Shown here: positions 35,689 through 44,122 of the stretch, piece by piece | How the letters are laid out: each line of letters starts with the position of its first letter | How positions within the stretch are numbered: the first letter of the stretch is position 1 | DNA from: Treponema sp. | GTDB lineage: Bacteria > Spirochaetota > Spirochaetia > Treponematales > Breznakiellaceae | Reading direction: 5' to 3' | Assembly (NCBI GenBank): GCA_009777335.1 | Contig: WRMC01000001.1 | Location: 186,001 to 250,000 of the forward strand | Length of the DNA: 64,000 nucleotides | Translations under genes and position numbers: made by a program | Notes under the pieces: generated by a model | What the model was told of the DNA's origin: nothing | What the model saw: only the letters and a program-made list of their open reading frames with translations | Database searches by the model: none

Positions 35689-36273
35689 GTGGCACAGGAA
35701 GAACTGGTAAAAGCCCTGGATTACATCCTCAACCGCAGCAACGAAAGGGACATCGAAGTGATCGCCGCCGCAGTGGTCCGCCGCCGCCGGGACATAGCCA
35801 TGTTCGGCAGCATGCCGGTAGCACCGGACCCGGGGGCCCTGGCAAAGCAGGTGGCGGCCCAGCTTAACCTGGAAGGTAACATAGAGGGCCTTAAAAATTC
35901 GGTCCGGGATTACGCCATACGGATAGTAAAACAGGTGGCCCCGGAGCTAAGCGACGCCCAGGTCCAGGAACTTACCGGGGCCTGGATCAGCCCAGGGGCC
36001 AGGCAGAGGGCCGGCAAGGAACTCACCGGCAGCGGCTCTGGATCTTCAGTGCCGGTGGACCTCTTGGCCTCCATGATAGACCAGTTCCTGGCCTTTTCGC
36101 AGGGCCGCATGAGCGAAGAAGAAGATCAGGCCCTCCGCCATGAGATGGGCCCCTGGCCGGACAAGTATTGGAAGTCCTTTCCCGATGTAGTCCGCCTTCT
36201 TTTAACCGATTACATTAAAGGCGAAATCGACGAAAAGGACTTCAATACCCGTATAGCCATGGCCCTTCGTTAG
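35689..36273 (+). CDS. conserved hypothetical cytoplasmic protein
   Basis: 194 residues, no signal peptide or membrane helix. The N-terminus (about 1-95) is helical and carries a very basic patch VVRRRRDIAMFG. A Ser/Gly-rich linker (GSGSGSS) near 122 leads to a second helical part with acidic clusters (GRMSEEEDQ) and a conserved-looking WPDKYWKSFPDVVRLLL. I do not recognise the family. Start is GTG, with purine-rich AAGGG upstream. It diverges from garD and ends three bases before potD, which is convergent. Confidence 0.7.
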   Translation: MAQEELVKALDYILNRSNERDIEVIAAAVVRRRRDIAMFGSMPVAPDPGALAKQVAAQLNLEGNIEGLKNSVRDYAIRIVKQVAPELSDAQVQELTGAWISPGARQRAGKELTGSGSGSSVPVDLLASMIDQFLAFSQGRMSEEEDQALRHEMGPWPDKYWKSFPDVVRLLLTDYIKGEIDEKDFNTRIAMALR

Positions 36274-36275
36274 GT

Positions 36276-37370
36276 CTAGTTTCCTACCCGGATCGAATTA
36301 AACCAGGCGTTATTAAAGTGCTCCAGGGCGGGGCCCAAATCAAACTTTAGCTCCAGATCCAGGATGTCCTCCAGCTCGTACCAGGAATCTCCTTCCTTGT
36401 GCTGCCGGGCAGGGATGTTCACCGTCGCAGGAAGGCCGAACTCATCCACAAAGAGGGCGTAAATATCGGGGCGGTGTATAAAGTTGATAAACTCGTGGGC
36501 CAGTTCTATGTTCCGCGAACCTTTCAGGATTACCATGCTGTCAATAAAGGCAGTCCCGTTGGGGGGAATAAAGAAGACCGTATCCCGCATAAGCTGCTCA
36601 TCTTCGTAGATCTCCCAGAAGATGTCTTCGGCATAGCCATTAACCACCCAGAAGTCTCCCCGGGCATAGCCCATGGCATAGGCCACTCCGTCAAAGGTGG
36701 CCAGGTTGGGCTTCCACTGGTTGTTGATCAGATCCCGGGCCGCTTCGATTTCCCTCTGGTTCCGGGTATTGGCGGAGTAACCCAGGTAGCCCAGGGCGGC
36801 CCCCATGGTTTCCCGCATGTCATCCAGCATGGTCATCCGGGGGGCGCCTCCGCCAGCCACATCGCTCCGCCCAAAGATGGACCAGGTGTGTTCAAAGTTC
36901 CGGACCCTGGCGGTGTTAACCGCGATCCCCGCGGCTCCCCAGAAATAGGGCACCGAGTAATTCATGTTCGAGTCGTATTCGGCCTTCCGTAACACCAGGG
37001 GGTCTATGTTCCGCAAATTGGGAACCAGAGCCCTGTTGATGGGCTCCAAAAGCTCCTGGCTTATCATGATGGCGGTGTAATCTTCGGATGGAAAAACTAT
37101 GTCGTAACGCCGGGAGAAGACCCCCAGAAAGCGCCCCAGAAGGCCCTCCCTGTTGGTGGCCAGAATCTTGGCGTACATTTCTTCGTTGCTGGCGTACTCA
37201 TCGTAGATCACCCGGACCCCGAATTCTTCCTGGAACAGTTCGATCACATCATCGGGGGTGTAGTAACTCCAATTGTAGATGTAAAGCCGTTCCCGCCGGC
37301 TGCAGGAGGCGGCACCTATAAGCAGCACCGCCGCAAAGACAATTAAGACTAGGTTCCTCTTCACTTTCAT
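36276..37370 (-). CDS. potD: spermidine/putrescine-binding lipoprotein PotD
   Basis: 364 residues. The signal peptide ends LIGAASCSRR, a lipobox. The mature protein begins LYIYNWSYYTPDDVIELFQE, the typical PotD opening, followed by DIVFPSEDYTAIM and VPYFWGAAGIAVN, and late INFIHRPDIYALF. It captures polyamines outside the inner membrane for the PotABC importer encoded just upstream. GAGGAG ribosome site. There is a 68-base gap after potC. The binding-site aromatic and acidic residues appear to be retained, but spermidine versus putrescine cannot be told. Confidence 0.93.
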   Translation of the reverse strand: MKVKRNLVLIVFAAVLLIGAASCSRRERLYIYNWSYYTPDDVIELFQEEFGVRVIYDEYASNEEMYAKILATNREGLLGRFLGVFSRRYDIVFPSEDYTAIMISQELLEPINRALVPNLRNIDPLVLRKAEYDSNMNYSVPYFWGAAGIAVNTARVRNFEHTWSIFGRSDVAGGGAPRMTMLDDMRETMGAALGYLGYSANTRNQREIEAARDLINNQWKPNLATFDGVAYAMGYARGDFWVVNGYAEDIFWEIYEDEQLMRDTVFFIPPNGTAFIDSMVILKGSRNIELAHEFINFIHRPDIYALFVDEFGLPATVNIPARQHKEGDSWYELEDILDLELKFDLGPALEHFNNAWFNSIRVGN

Positions 37371-37438
37371 TCTATTACTCCTCTCACATGAATTATTTTT
37401 TCAAAAACCTGCGTTCTTGAAAATACCAAACATAAGGC

Positions 37439-38320
37439 CTATTTTGCTGCGATGTACTTCAAAAAGTTCCTCAGCAAATAGGTAAGCACCACCGTGCCTA
37501 AAATCATCACCACCGAGAGGGCCGAGATCACCGGAGTCATCCCTCCGCGGCGGGTAATGGCAGAAAATATAAAGATGGGCAGGGTGGTAGATCCAGGGCC
37601 GGCCACAAAAAAGGTGATCACAAAATCTTCCAGAGAGAGGGTCACCGCAGTCAGGAACCCGGCGATGATTCCTGGCAGGCAGACCGGAAGGGTCACCTTA
37701 AAGAGGACCTGCTTTTCGGTGGCCCCCAGATCGTGGGCCGCTTCGATGATGGCAAAATCAAACTCATGGAGCCGGGCGGTGACCAAAAGATAGACAAAGG
37801 GAATGTTAAATGATGTATGGGCTATGTATATCGAAAAGAGCCCCAGGGGGATCCCTAAACTGGCAAAAAAGATGGAGAGGGAGACCCCAACGATGATCTC
37901 CGGAAGGATCATGGGCAGAAAGGAGATGGTCTGTATGTAGCTGCGAAACTTAAAGCGGTACCAGTTAATGCCTATGGCCCCAAAGGTCCCAATGACGGTG
38001 GCGCTGAGGGCCGAACTCAGAGCAATGATGGCACTGTTTTGTAAACTGCGCCAGAGTTCCCGCTCTACTAAGAGCCGCTGGTACCAGCGGAGGGAAAACC
38101 CGGCCCAGCTCATGCTGGTGGCATCGTTAAACGAAGAGACCACCAGCACCCCCAGGGGTAAGAAAAGGAAGATCATGGTGACCACAAAGACCAGCCGGGA
38201 AAAGGAAAAGGACTTGGCCCCCGCCCCCCGCTTGGCATGCCGGGAGGCCTCCCCCCTGGAGCCATTTTCTGCCTGGTGCTTGCCAAGGCGGTTAAAGACC
38301 AGATTAAGCCAGCGGTTCAT
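37439..38320 (-). CDS. potC: polyamine ABC transporter permease PotC
   Basis: 293 residues. A basic N-terminal extension (about 40 residues) precedes six helices. The EAA loop FAIIEAAHDLGATEKQVLFKVTLP lies near residue 195. The DATSMSWAGFSLRWYQRLL segment is typical of PotC. It overlaps potB by four bases. Confidence 0.93.
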   Translation of the reverse strand: MNRWLNLVFNRLGKHQAENGSRGEASRHAKRGAGAKSFSFSRLVFVVTMIFLFLPLGVLVVSSFNDATSMSWAGFSLRWYQRLLVERELWRSLQNSAIIALSSALSATVIGTFGAIGINWYRFKFRSYIQTISFLPMILPEIIVGVSLSIFFASLGIPLGLFSIYIAHTSFNIPFVYLLVTARLHEFDFAIIEAAHDLGATEKQVLFKVTLPVCLPGIIAGFLTAVTLSLEDFVITFFVAGPGSTTLPIFIFSAITRRGGMTPVISALSVVMILGTVVLTYLLRNFLKYIAAK

Positions 38321-39234
38321 TGGGGGACCTCCTCAGGAGCAAGCAGCTCCCCCTGGGCTTCCGATTCCCGGCGCTGGAGGCCCATCATGATCACTATCCC
38401 TATGGTGGTTACCACCGTGATGACGATAGATATGGAAGAGGCCAGGGGCCAGTTCCGGGAACGGAGGATCTGATCGGCGATAATATTTCCCAGCATGTAG
38501 GAATCCAGGCCCCCCACCAGCTGGGGTACCGCATAGGCCCCAAAGATGGGAATAAAGGTAAAGAGGACGGCGGTCAAAAGACCGCTTTTTATATTGGGTA
38601 AAAGGACCTTTACTATGGCTTTAAGCTTTGGGGCCCCCAGATCCCGGGCAGCCTCCAATAAAGAAAAATCGAACTTGTCGATGTTGGCATAGAGGGGAAG
38701 AATGGCATAGGGCAGGTACATGTAGACCGAAACCAGGATTACCGCCTGCTGGTTGTACATCAGCGGGAGGTGGTCTTTTATTATTCCTAAGCCCAATAAA
38801 AAATTGTTCACCAGGCCGTTGTTTCCCAGGATGAGCATCCAGGCAAAGACCCGGATAAGGAAGTTGGTCCAAAAGGGAATGATTATTAATAGAAGAAAGA
38901 GGGTCTGAAACCGGGAACGGGCCATAAAGTAGCCGCAGGGAAGGGCAATAAGCAGGGTGATCAGGGTAGAAATAACCGCCACATAGAGGGTCCGCCGGGT
39001 GATAAGCAAGAAGGCGGGGTTCACCAGGTTCCGGTAGGCCTCCAGGGAGAACTCCCAGACCACCCCCCCATGGAGCCCCCTGGACAGGAAGCTGTAGACC
39101 ACGATGATGATGATGGGAGCCAGAAAGAAGAGGGTAAACCAGACCCCCATGGGGTAGGAATACCGGGGGCCGTAGTTGCGTTTTGCCCCTGGAGGCTCCT
39201 TGGTATCCTTGGCGGATAGGGCGGGACTGCTCAT
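38317..39234 (-). CDS. potB: polyamine ABC transporter permease PotB
   Basis: 305 residues, six helices beginning WFTLFFLAPIIIIVVYSF. The EAA loop FSLLEAARDLGAPKLKAIVKV is near residue 200, and FIPIFGAYAVPQLVGG follows, as in PotB. It overlaps potA and potC by four bases each, so PotA, PotB and PotC should be made in equal amounts. Confidence 0.93.
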   Translation of the reverse strand: MSSPALSAKDTKEPPGAKRNYGPRYSYPMGVWFTLFFLAPIIIIVVYSFLSRGLHGGVVWEFSLEAYRNLVNPAFLLITRRTLYVAVISTLITLLIALPCGYFMARSRFQTLFLLLIIIPFWTNFLIRVFAWMLILGNNGLVNNFLLGLGIIKDHLPLMYNQQAVILVSVYMYLPYAILPLYANIDKFDFSLLEAARDLGAPKLKAIVKVLLPNIKSGLLTAVLFTFIPIFGAYAVPQLVGGLDSYMLGNIIADQILRSRNWPLASSISIVITVVTTIGIVIMMGLQRRESEAQGELLAPEEVPQ

Positions 39235-40391
39235 GACTTTACCTCCACGATATAGCCGTCATGGGCGCTCCAGGAAAGATAGACCTCATCCTTCCAGATA
39301 ATATCGGGCCCCTCATCATAGTACTTGGCGTGCTGTTTAATGGCCCGGACAAGGATGTCGTTTCGCTTAACGTAGAACTTGGTTTGGAAGCCCGAATAGA
39401 TGGGCTCATCTACCATGCCCTGAAACAGGTTGATATCCCCCCGGCGGCTGGAGGGCCGCTCCTTGGAGATGACAATCTTCTCGGGCCGGATGGTAAAGCT
39501 CACCTCCTGGCCGGGGCTGACATCGTCCACGGTGGTAACCTTGATCCTCCCCAGTTCGGGGATCTCCAGCTCCGCCAGCAGCTCGTACTCCACCGTCCCT
39601 GAGTCCGAAGAAACCCCGTTAGCCTGGGGGATGGGCACCCTTTCGGTACTGACCACCCTGGCATCGAAGAGGTTGGTCTCTCCGATAAAACGGGCCACAA
39701 AGTCGGTGGCGGGGCTTTCGTAGATCTCGTGGGGGGTGCCCACCTGCAAGATCTCCCCCAGGTGCATCACCGCAATGCGGTCCGACACCGAGAGGGCCTC
39801 TTCCTGATCGTGGGTTACATAGATAAAGGTGATGCCTATCTTGTCGTGGATCTCGTCCAGCTCGATAAGCATGTGCTGGCGAAGCTTGGCATCCAGGGCC
39901 GAGAGGGGTTCGTCCAATAAAAGGACCCGGGGCTCATTGATGAGGGCCCTGGCTATGGCAACCCTCTGCTTCTGGCCCCCGGAAAGCTGATTGGGCATCT
40001 TCCGGGCATGGGCCTCCAGCTGGACCAGCTTGAGGTAATCGTTCACCCGGCTGCGTATTTCGTTATTGGAAAGTTTCATGAGCCTTAAGGAAAAGGCTAC
40101 GTTTTCGAAAACCGTGAGGTGGGGAAAAAGGGCATAGCTCTGGAAGACCGTATTTGCCTGCCGTTTGTTTGGAGGAATGGGAAGCACGTTTATCCCATCG
40201 AATGTAACCCCCCCATAATTGGGGGTTTCAAAACCGGCGATGATCCTGAGCAGGGTTGTCTTACCGCAACCCGAGGGTCCCAGGAGGGAAAAAAACTCCC
40301 CCTTCTGTATCGCCAAATCCACGTCTTTTAAGACCGTGACGTTTCCAAAGCTCTTGGTAACGCCTTCGATGACTACATCACTCCCTTTCAA
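39231..40391 (-). CDS. potA: polyamine ABC transporter ATPase PotA
   Basis: 386 residues. Walker A GPSGCGKTTLL near residue 40, signature LSGGQKQRVAIARAL near 140, Walker B RVLLLDEPLSALD, switch His in THDQEEAL. The C-terminal TOBE-like domain (about 270-386) reads FTIRPEKIVIS. It couples ATP hydrolysis to polyamine import through PotB/PotC. The start is TTG, seven bases after GGGAG; no ATG fits. First gene of potABCD. The promoter candidate upstream contains a run of eight G. Confidence 0.95.
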   Translation of the reverse strand: MKGSDVVIEGVTKSFGNVTVLKDVDLAIQKGEFFSLLGPSGCGKTTLLRIIAGFETPNYGGVTFDGINVLPIPPNKRQANTVFQSYALFPHLTVFENVAFSLRLMKLSNNEIRSRVNDYLKLVQLEAHARKMPNQLSGGQKQRVAIARALINEPRVLLLDEPLSALDAKLRQHMLIELDEIHDKIGITFIYVTHDQEEALSVSDRIAVMHLGEILQVGTPHEIYESPATDFVARFIGETNLFDARVVSTERVPIPQANGVSSDSGTVEYELLAELEIPELGRIKVTTVDDVSPGQEVSFTIRPEKIVISKERPSSRRGDINLFQGMVDEPIYSGFQTKFYVKRNDILVRAIKQHAKYYDEGPDIIWKDEVYLSWSAHDGYIVEVKS

Positions 40392-40444
40392 TACTTCTCT
40401 CCCAACCTCCTCGCCACGTCCTTGCCTTTTTTTATTCGCAGGGT

Positions 40445-40476
40445 ATTACAATGCGAAATTTCCCCCCCCTTGTCAA
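40445..40476 (-). promoter_or_regulatory. candidate potABCD promoter with a G8 tract in its spacer
   Basis: Minus strand: TTGACA (40476-40471), then A, eight G, and eleven further bases, then TGTAAT (40450-40445). The spacer is 20 bases, two to three longer than ideal. Loss of two or three G by slippage would give the best spacing of 17-18. Confidence 0.4.
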
Positions 40477-40484
40477 GACTATTT

Positions 40485-41840
40485 TTACTCCCGGGTGAGC
40501 TTTTTCATCCAGTCCCAGCGGTTTAGCTTAATGACCGCCACCCCGCACTTGAGTATCTGGTCGCACTTAAGGCAGGCAAAGACCACCACCGGGGGAAACT
40601 CAAAGACAAAGGCTGCCAGGAGGGCCGAGGGCACCACCACTATCCAGACCCAGAAGAGATCGTTGACCAGCACAAAGTGGGTGGCCCCTCCGGCCCGGAC
40701 TATCCCCGATAGGACCGCCATCTGGTAGGCCGTGCCCACCATGGTCACCGAAAAGACCGTCAAGAACTGGATGGCGTAGCCCTGGGCCTGGGGCGATATG
40801 CCCTGGAAGGCCATGGCCAGGATAAGGTCCTTGGACAAAAAGATGATGCCCCCGGTGATGATCCCAAAGGAAAGGAAGATCACTTCCAGGGCCCGGGCAT
40901 AGGCCTTTACCTTGTCCACCTCTCCGGCACCGACGGTCCGCCCTATGATGATCCCCGCAGCCCCGGTGACCGCATAGACCACCACCCCCATAATCTGGTT
41001 GAGGTTGTTGGCAATGGTGTTGGCCGTCAGGACCTCCGGGCCCAGACGTCCCAGGATGATTACCTGGACCACCCCGCCGAGGCCCCAGAAAAAGCTCCCC
41101 AGAATGATGGGGGTGCCGTACCTAAAGAAATCCCAAAGGAGCAGCTTGTCCCATAATTTGAGATCCCCCAGACGGAAGAGGAGGTTCTGGTCCTTAAACC
41201 GGACATAGAAAAAGCTGATGGAAAATTCGATGATCCGGGCAGTGAGGGTAGCGATGGCGGCCCCCCTTACTCCCAGGGGAGCAAAACCCAGGTTGCCGAA
41301 AATAAGCACCCAGTTAAGGAAGACATTGATCAAAAAACCGCTTAAGGAGCTGATAAACCCTATCTTGGTATTCTGGACACAGCGCATGGCCGCCAAAAGC
41401 ACCGCATTGACGCAGACAAAGATATAGGTAAAACCAACGATGGGAAGATAGTTAAGCCCCTCGCTAATCACCCCCGGGTCATCGGAGAAAAGGCCCAGGA
41501 TTTCCGAGGGGAAAAACATCACCAAAAGGGTCATAAAGACCCCTATGCCCATGGCAATTTTTAAGACGATGGTGACGATGATCTTGGCCCGGTGGACATC
41601 CCCCTTCCCCATGTACTGGGCCGCCAGAACCACCAGGGCCCCCGCCAGGCCCCCCGAGATCATCCCCAGGATCCACTGGACCTGGTTGGACACAAAGACC
41701 CCCGAAAGGGCTGCATCCCCCAGGGTGCTGATCATGAAGTTGTCCATAAAGACAACCCCATAGGAGATCAGGTTCTGCAGGGCCAGGGGAATGGTCAGGA
41801 CCGCCAGGGTCTTATAAAAAGATTTTTCTACCTTGAACAC
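40485..41840 (-). CDS. MATE family multidrug/cation exporter
   Basis: 451 residues, twelve helices in two six-helix halves. MATE features: PLALQNLISYGVVFMDNFMIS at the start, GAALVVLAAQYMGKGD-like segment near residue 70, and a second-half counterpart AGIIIGRTVGAGEVDKVKAYA near 300. Such exporters expel drugs or organic cations using Na+ or H+ gradients, the former fitting the Na+ pumps proposed here. It is followed by the potA promoter region and preceded two bases away by the M20 hydrolase. Confidence 0.93.
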   Translation of the reverse strand: MFKVEKSFYKTLAVLTIPLALQNLISYGVVFMDNFMISTLGDAALSGVFVSNQVQWILGMISGGLAGALVVLAAQYMGKGDVHRAKIIVTIVLKIAMGIGVFMTLLVMFFPSEILGLFSDDPGVISEGLNYLPIVGFTYIFVCVNAVLLAAMRCVQNTKIGFISSLSGFLINVFLNWVLIFGNLGFAPLGVRGAAIATLTARIIEFSISFFYVRFKDQNLLFRLGDLKLWDKLLLWDFFRYGTPIILGSFFWGLGGVVQVIILGRLGPEVLTANTIANNLNQIMGVVVYAVTGAAGIIIGRTVGAGEVDKVKAYARALEVIFLSFGIITGGIIFLSKDLILAMAFQGISPQAQGYAIQFLTVFSVTMVGTAYQMAVLSGIVRAGGATHFVLVNDLFWVWIVVVPSALLAAFVFEFPPVVVFACLKCDQILKCGVAVIKLNRWDWMKKLTRE

Positions 41841-41842
41841 GG

Positions 41843-43102
41843 TTATTCCTTACCCAGGGCCAAACTCGCCATGACCTTGGCATCTCCTAAAATGTTACGA
41901 ACCAGGCCGTACTCGTTGGGCTGATGGGCCGACCCTTCGATCCGGGCCCAGACCGCACAGTCTATGCCCTCCTTGCGGAGGAAGGCGGCGAAGGTCCCTC
42001 CCCCTATCCCGACGGGCCGGGTCTTAACCCCGTAGACCTCCTCCACATGCCGGGCCAGCTCGGTTACCAGAGCCGAATCCGGGGAGGTCGGGGGGGACTC
42101 ATTGCGCATCCCCACCTCGCAGGTGATCAGGACCCCATGCTTCACCTCCACCTCTGTCTTGATGCGTTCCACTTCCTTGATGACATCATCCACCGGATGC
42201 CGGGGAAGGATCCGCATGTCCACATAAAACACATCCTCCCCGGGGATGGTATTGATGTTGGGCACATTGGGTTCTTTTTTTGTAGGCTGAAAGGTCGAAC
42301 AGTCGGGATCAAAGAGGGGGTCCGTCTCGGAAAACTTTTGGGCCAGGCCGTAGTAGAGCTGGACCGTCAGGTCCGCCCCCGCCACATAGGCATTGGTCCC
42401 CTTGTCGGGCATGGCCGCATGGGCCTGGCGGCCCCGGGTTATACATTTAATCCAGAGGTGGTTCTTCTCTGCGATCTCTATGGCCCGCCCTTCCGGGTCC
42501 CCCGAATCGGGGATCAGCACCAGATCGTTTTTCTGGAAAAGATCCGGGTAGGTCTTGATAAGCCACTGGAGCCCATAGACCGAGCCATTTTCTTCATCCG
42601 CCGCAAAGAGGAGCTTTAAGGTCCTCGAGGGCCGGACCCCCTGCTTTACCAGGGCCAGGGCTGCCAGGCAGGATGCGGTAATGGCCTGCTGGTTATCTTC
42701 CACCCCCCGGCCTACAATCATCTTTCCCTGGGGGCCCTCCTGGACCTCCAGCACCCAGGGGTCACTTTTCCAGAGGGAAAGCTCCCCGGGGGGCACCACG
42801 TCCAGGTGGCTCATGATCCAGAGCCGGGGGGCCCCGGGGGCCTCATCCTCCCCGGGGATGGTGGCGACCAGGCTGGGCCGGATCCCCTCCTTGGCTCCCT
42901 CGCAGGGGCAATCGAAGCGCTCGATGTTTTCTATCCCCTGGGCCCTAAGCCAGAGGGAAAGGAACTCGGCCTTGTCCAGTTCCCCCTCGCCCCCATTGGC
43001 GGGGGAAAGGGCCGGATGCTTACAAAGTTCCCTCTGCAAATCTATGGCTATGTCGGCCGAAGCATCGATAAACGACCATAAAGCTTTTAATTGATCTGTC
43101 AT
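41843..43102 (-). CDS. M20 family metallo-hydrolase
   Basis: 419 residues. Di-zinc ligands and catalytic residues are visible: IMSHLDVVPPG near residue 97, GRGVEDNQQAI near 130, FAADEENGS near 165 (catalytic Glu), VLIPDSGDPEG near 195, and a late GIGGGTFA...A-W motif. A lid/dimerisation domain lies in the middle. This family includes dipeptidases, ArgE/DapE deacylases and carboxypeptidases; the substrate is not fixed by the sequence. It overlaps galE by four bases, and the MATE gene follows immediately. Confidence 0.9.
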   Translation of the reverse strand: MTDQLKALWSFIDASADIAIDLQRELCKHPALSPANGGEGELDKAEFLSLWLRAQGIENIERFDCPCEGAKEGIRPSLVATIPGEDEAPGAPRLWIMSHLDVVPPGELSLWKSDPWVLEVQEGPQGKMIVGRGVEDNQQAITASCLAALALVKQGVRPSRTLKLLFAADEENGSVYGLQWLIKTYPDLFQKNDLVLIPDSGDPEGRAIEIAEKNHLWIKCITRGRQAHAAMPDKGTNAYVAGADLTVQLYYGLAQKFSETDPLFDPDCSTFQPTKKEPNVPNINTIPGEDVFYVDMRILPRHPVDDVIKEVERIKTEVEVKHGVLITCEVGMRNESPPTSPDSALVTELARHVEEVYGVKTRPVGIGGGTFAAFLRKEGIDCAVWARIEGSAHQPNEYGLVRNILGDAKVMASLALGKE

Positions 43103-44085
43103 ATAGCTAACCCCCTGTACATATTCCAGGTGCTCGATATAAGGGTATCCAGGTCCGACTCTTGGGCCCTCCAGCCCAGGAGCCTTTCTGCCAGGGCCGA
43201 AGAGGCCGACAGGCTGGCCGGGTCTCCGGGCCGCCGGGGGGCCTTGACCGCCGGGATGGGCCTCCCGGTAATCCGCCGGGCCGCGGTGAGGATCTCCTCC
43301 ACCGAGACCCCCTGGCCGCTCCCCAGGTTTACCTTCAGGCTCTGGTCCTCCCTGACCAGGTAGTCCAGGGCCCCGCTGTGGCTTCGGGCCAGGTCGCTGA
43401 CATGGATGTAGTCCCGAATGCAGGTGCCGTCGGGGGTATCGTAGTCGTCCCCGTATATTTCCAGTTCCTTCCGGATCCCCGCCGCCACTTCCATGACTAT
43501 GGGGATCAGGTTGGCAGGGTTCTGTTCCAGCCCCTTAATCCGGCCCTGGCTGTCGTAACCGGCGGCGTTAAAATAGCGGAGGCTGGCATAACGGATTCCC
43601 TTTAACTGATCATACCAGTCCATAAGTTCCTCGGTCTTAACCTTGGTAAAGCCGTAAAAATTGAGGGGCCTCACGGGGTGTTCCTCGTCTATGGGCACAT
43701 ACTGGGGCACCCCATAGACCGCCGCACTGGATGAATAGATGAGGTATTTAATGCCCCCCTCGGCCATGGCATTTAGGATGTTAATGGCGGCGAGGATGTT
43801 CTTGCTGTATTTTTCGGGTTTGACCATGGACTCCCCCGCAGCTTTATAGGCCGCCAGGTAGACCACCGCCGTATCGCCCCCTCCAGTTGAAAGGGAACGG
43901 AAGGCCGAAAGGAGGGCCCCGTAATCGTGGATGCTTCCATGGATAAACGATGCTTCGGGAAAAAGGTTTTCCCTTAGGCCCGTGGAGAGGTCATCGAAGA
44001 CGGTCACTGTGTCTCCCCGGTCAAGAAACTCCCGGGCCACATGGCTGCCTATGTATCCGGCCCCGCCTATGATAAGGATCTTCAT
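43099..44085 (-). CDS. galE: UDP-glucose 4-epimerase
   Basis: 328 residues, extended short-chain dehydrogenase. NAD fingerprint GGAGYIGSHVA at residue 7, catalytic Ser in IYSSSAAVYG near 120 and YGFTK (Tyr/Lys dyad) near 144. RYFNAAG and GTCIRDYIHVSDLA are GalE hallmarks. It interconverts UDP-glucose and UDP-galactose in the cytoplasm, supplying surface polysaccharide precursors or serving galactose use. In an operon-like run with ABC-F upstream and M20 hydrolase downstream. Confidence 0.95.
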   Translation of the reverse strand: MKILIIGGAGYIGSHVAREFLDRGDTVTVFDDLSTGLRENLFPEASFIHGSIHDYGALLSAFRSLSTGGGDTAVVYLAAYKAAGESMVKPEKYSKNILAAINILNAMAEGGIKYLIYSSSAAVYGVPQYVPIDEEHPVRPLNFYGFTKVKTEELMDWYDQLKGIRYASLRYFNAAGYDSQGRIKGLEQNPANLIPIVMEVAAGIRKELEIYGDDYDTPDGTCIRDYIHVSDLARSHSGALDYLVREDQSLKVNLGSGQGVSVEEILTAARRITGRPIPAVKAPRRPGDPASLSASSALAERLLGWRAQESDLDTLISSTWNMYRGLAI

Positions 44086-44122
44086 AGGCCTAGTGTAACA
44101 TAGATGGAATGATTATGTATGC

